Positions 62,508 through 64,000 of a stretch of DNA of 64,000 nucleotides are shown here, one piece after another. The notes beneath the pieces are model-generated. The model saw only the letters and a list, made by a program, of their open reading frames with translations, had not been told where the DNA came from and did not search any database. This stretch comes from Sporomusa silvacetica DSM 10669 (GTDB lineage: Bacteria > Bacillota > Negativicutes > Sporomusales > Sporomusaceae), in contig NZ_LSLK01000017.1 in the NCBI RefSeq assembly GCF_002257705.1, positions 1 to 64,000 of the forward strand, read 5' to 3'. The position numbers and the translations under genes were made by a program. Each line of letters begins with the position of its first letter. Position 1 is the stretch's first letter.

Positions 62508-63644
62508 ATGGACAAATATTATATGCAGCAGGCCCTTACCATTGCGCAGTATGCAATCGGCCGTACCAGCCCCAATCCACTGGTAGGTGCCGTTATTGTA
62601 AAAGATGGACACATAGTCGGTCAAGGTTGGCATCGTCAGGCTGGTACACCGCATGCAGAAATTCATGCTTTGGCACAAGCGGGCGAGTTAGCTAAAGGAG
62701 CAACCATATATGTCACTCTTGAACCATGTTCACATCATGGGCGAACCGGCCCTTGTGCTGATGCACTGATTGCGGCTGGATTAAAAAAAGTTGTTGTAGC
62801 CATGACTGATCCTAATCCTGAGGTCGCCGGCAAGGGCCTAACTCGGCTCAGAGCAGCTGGTATTGAAGTGGTAGAGGGAATACTAGCAACTGAAGCCGCA
62901 AAACTCAATGAAGTATTTTTAAAGTGGATTACTACAGGAATGCCATTTGGTGTTCTTAAAACAGCAATGTCACTTGATGGAAAAATTGCTGCCTATACTG
63001 GCCATTCCAAGTGGATAACAGGCTCAGCTGCTCGGGAGTATGTGCATAGACTGCGTGACATATATGATGGCATACTGGTAGGTATCGGTACAGTACTGAC
63101 AGATAACCCCAAGCTAACAACCCGTTTGCCGGAAGGCAGCCGAAACCCTGTACGAATTATTATTGACACCATGGCCCGCACACCACTGACTGCTAACGTC
63201 GTAACAGACAACCAGGCGCCAACCATCATTGCAGTAAGCCAGGCAGCACCACCAGAACGGATAGCTGCACTACGAAGCCACGGAGTAGAGGTGTTGGTGC
63301 TTGCACAGACACCGCTTGGTGTTAATTTGCGTCAGCTGTTTAAGATTTTGGGTGAACGCCGTATTACCAGCGTGTTTGTTGAAGGCGGTGCAGCCATAAA
63401 CGCCTCGCTCTTAGCCGCTAATCTGATTGATAAGGTGTATTGCTTTATAGCCCCCAAAATACTTGGCGGTAAAGCGGCGCCAGGCCCAGTTGGCGGTACA
63501 GGCGTAGAAACAGTAGATCAAGCCATACTGCTTGAGGATATTGCCACACAAACCATCGGGACAGATGTCTTACTAAATGGTTACATAACTGGACGGGAGG
63601 GACGAGATGTTTACCGGACTTGTGGAGGAATTAGGGAAAGTTAA
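62508..63644 (+). CDS. ribD: RibD bifunctional riboflavin deaminase/reductase
   Basis: The 378-residue protein has an N-terminal zinc deaminase (HAEIHALAQAG, EPCSHHGRTGPCADAL) and a C-terminal NADPH reductase (about 150-360; GVLKTAMSLDGKIAAYTGHSKWITG, VFVEGGAAIN). It performs steps two and three of riboflavin synthesis. GGAGG precedes the ATG at 62508; the frame is open upstream through the riboswitch but not translated there. Its 3' end overlaps ribE by 38 bp. Confidence 0.96.
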   Translation: MDKYYMQQALTIAQYAIGRTSPNPLVGAVIVKDGHIVGQGWHRQAGTPHAEIHALAQAGELAKGATIYVTLEPCSHHGRTGPCADALIAAGLKKVVVAMTDPNPEVAGKGLTRLRAAGIEVVEGILATEAAKLNEVFLKWITTGMPFGVLKTAMSLDGKIAAYTGHSKWITGSAAREYVHRLRDIYDGILVGIGTVLTDNPKLTTRLPEGSRNPVRIIIDTMARTPLTANVVTDNQAPTIIAVSQAAPPERIAALRSHGVEVLVLAQTPLGVNLRQLFKILGERRITSVFVEGGAAINASLLAANLIDKVYCFIAPKILGGKAAPGPVGGTGVETVDQAILLEDIATQTIGTDVLLNGYITGREGRDVYRTCGGIRES

Positions 63645-64000
63645 GCATATTACACGCGGCACTAAATCAGTTCGGCTCTCGGTTTTTGGCAGCAAAGTGT
63701 TAGATGATGTCAAACTGGGTGACAGCATTGCCGTAAATGGCACCTGTCTAACAGTAGTCGAGTTTAGCCGTGATTGGTTTACTGCCGATGTTATGCCTGA
63801 GACAGTTGACCGTACGGCGCTGGCTGGTCTTAAAGCAGGTGACACTGTCAACCTCGAACGTACCCTGCGCGTGGGTGATCGACTAGGTGGTCACATGGTC
63901 AGCGGTCATATTGATGGAGTAGGAACAATTTTGATCAAAGAACAAAATGATAATGCCATAATTGTCCGGATCGGGGCTGGTCCTGAAGTTATGCGCTACA
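63607..64000 (+). CDS. ribE: Riboflavin synthase alpha subunit, cut by the window end
   Basis: The first 131 residues are present. MFTGLVEELGKVKHI opens the family, NGTCLTVVEF is the first lumazine-binding domain motif, and GGHMVSGHIDGVGTI leads into the second domain. The enzyme dismutates lumazine to riboflavin. The ATG lies inside ribD behind GGGAGGGACGAG, so translation is probably coupled. The remainder and any ribBA or ribH genes are beyond the window. Confidence 0.95.
   Translation, partial: MFTGLVEELGKVKHITRGTKSVRLSVFGSKVLDDVKLGDSIAVNGTCLTVVEFSRDWFTADVMPETVDRTALAGLKAGDTVNLERTLRVGDRLGGHMVSGHIDGVGTILIKEQNDNAIIVRIGAGPEVMRY

Noticed and set aside
1..64000. CRISPR arrays, tRNA/rRNA genes, intact insertion sequences or phage genes
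   Set aside because: None was seen: no regularly spaced direct repeats with unique spacers, no transposase or integrase reading frame, and no tRNA-like cloverleaf was recognised by eye.

Overview
The window is chromosomal DNA of a spore-forming Bacillota bacterium, most likely a member of the Negativicutes such as the Sporomusaceae. Evidence for this is a three-gene GerA-type germinant receptor operon, a probable SpoVM micro-gene, a YteA-type zinc-finger protein, SepF/DivIVA division genes, RemA, and T-box, S-box and RFN leaders. The taxonomic placement rests on gene content and order, not on an rRNA gene; no rRNA or tRNA gene was seen.

Layout. (1) 1-4.7 kb is a decaying accessory segment. 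It holds the 3' end of a molybdopterin-binding protein gene, about 1.1 kb without an intact gene that carries a well-spaced sigma-54 promoter and a possible small-RNA unit, an AcoR-like sigma-54 activator, and two broken chemoreceptor remnants. (2) 4.7-12.7 kb is all on the minus strand: rmuC, a gerA-gerB-gerC operon ending in a tiny membrane protein that may be a D subunit, and htpG under a perfect CIRCE operator. (3) 12.9-18.3 kb is a plus-strand metabolic and stress set: class III aminotransferase, SRPBCC protein, htpX, FAH-family enzyme, gamma carbonic anhydrase, ndk, a PduO-type cobalamin adenosyltransferase, and the 24-codon spoVM candidate. (4) 18.5-30.3 kb holds an EF-G paralogue, then the ylm/division cluster (pgeF, yggS, sepF, proC, ylmH, divIVA, yggU, T-box-ileS). 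An orphan livK-like gene interrupts this cluster and is bracketed by inverted copies of a dispersed repeat. (5) 30.4-41.3 kb carries small membrane and redox genes, lspA, an rluD-like gene, pyrR, rqcH (convergent), a P-type Ca2+ ATPase, dapF and an unknown secreted protein. (6) 41.4-46.6 kb is yicC-remA-gmk-rpoZ-coaBC, S-box-metK, and an HMA-like protein. (7) 46.7-64 kb is a long housekeeping run: priA-def-fmt-DUF116-rsmB-rlmN, then FHA-FHA-PP2C-FtsW/RodA-PBP-PASTA kinase, rsgA-rpe, and an FMN-riboswitch ribD-ribE operon cut by the window end.

The genes mostly serve translation and its quality control (ileS, fusA-like, def, fmt, rsmB, rlmN, rsgA, rqcH), envelope growth and division (sepF, divIVA, dapF, FtsW/PBP under Ser/Thr kinase-phosphatase control), sporulation and germination (ger operon, spoVM), and cofactor synthesis (coaBC, metK, ribDE, cobalamin adenosylation). 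Four classical regulators can be read directly: CIRCE, an Ile T-box, a SAM-I riboswitch and an FMN riboswitch.

The least explained features are a modular palindromic repeat family (copies near 20.8, 21.9, 23.3 and 51.4 kb), the livK insertion between two of its copies, an AAAGCAGGA-containing intergenic motif, and a 71-bp element with inverted ends lodged at a chemoreceptor remnant.
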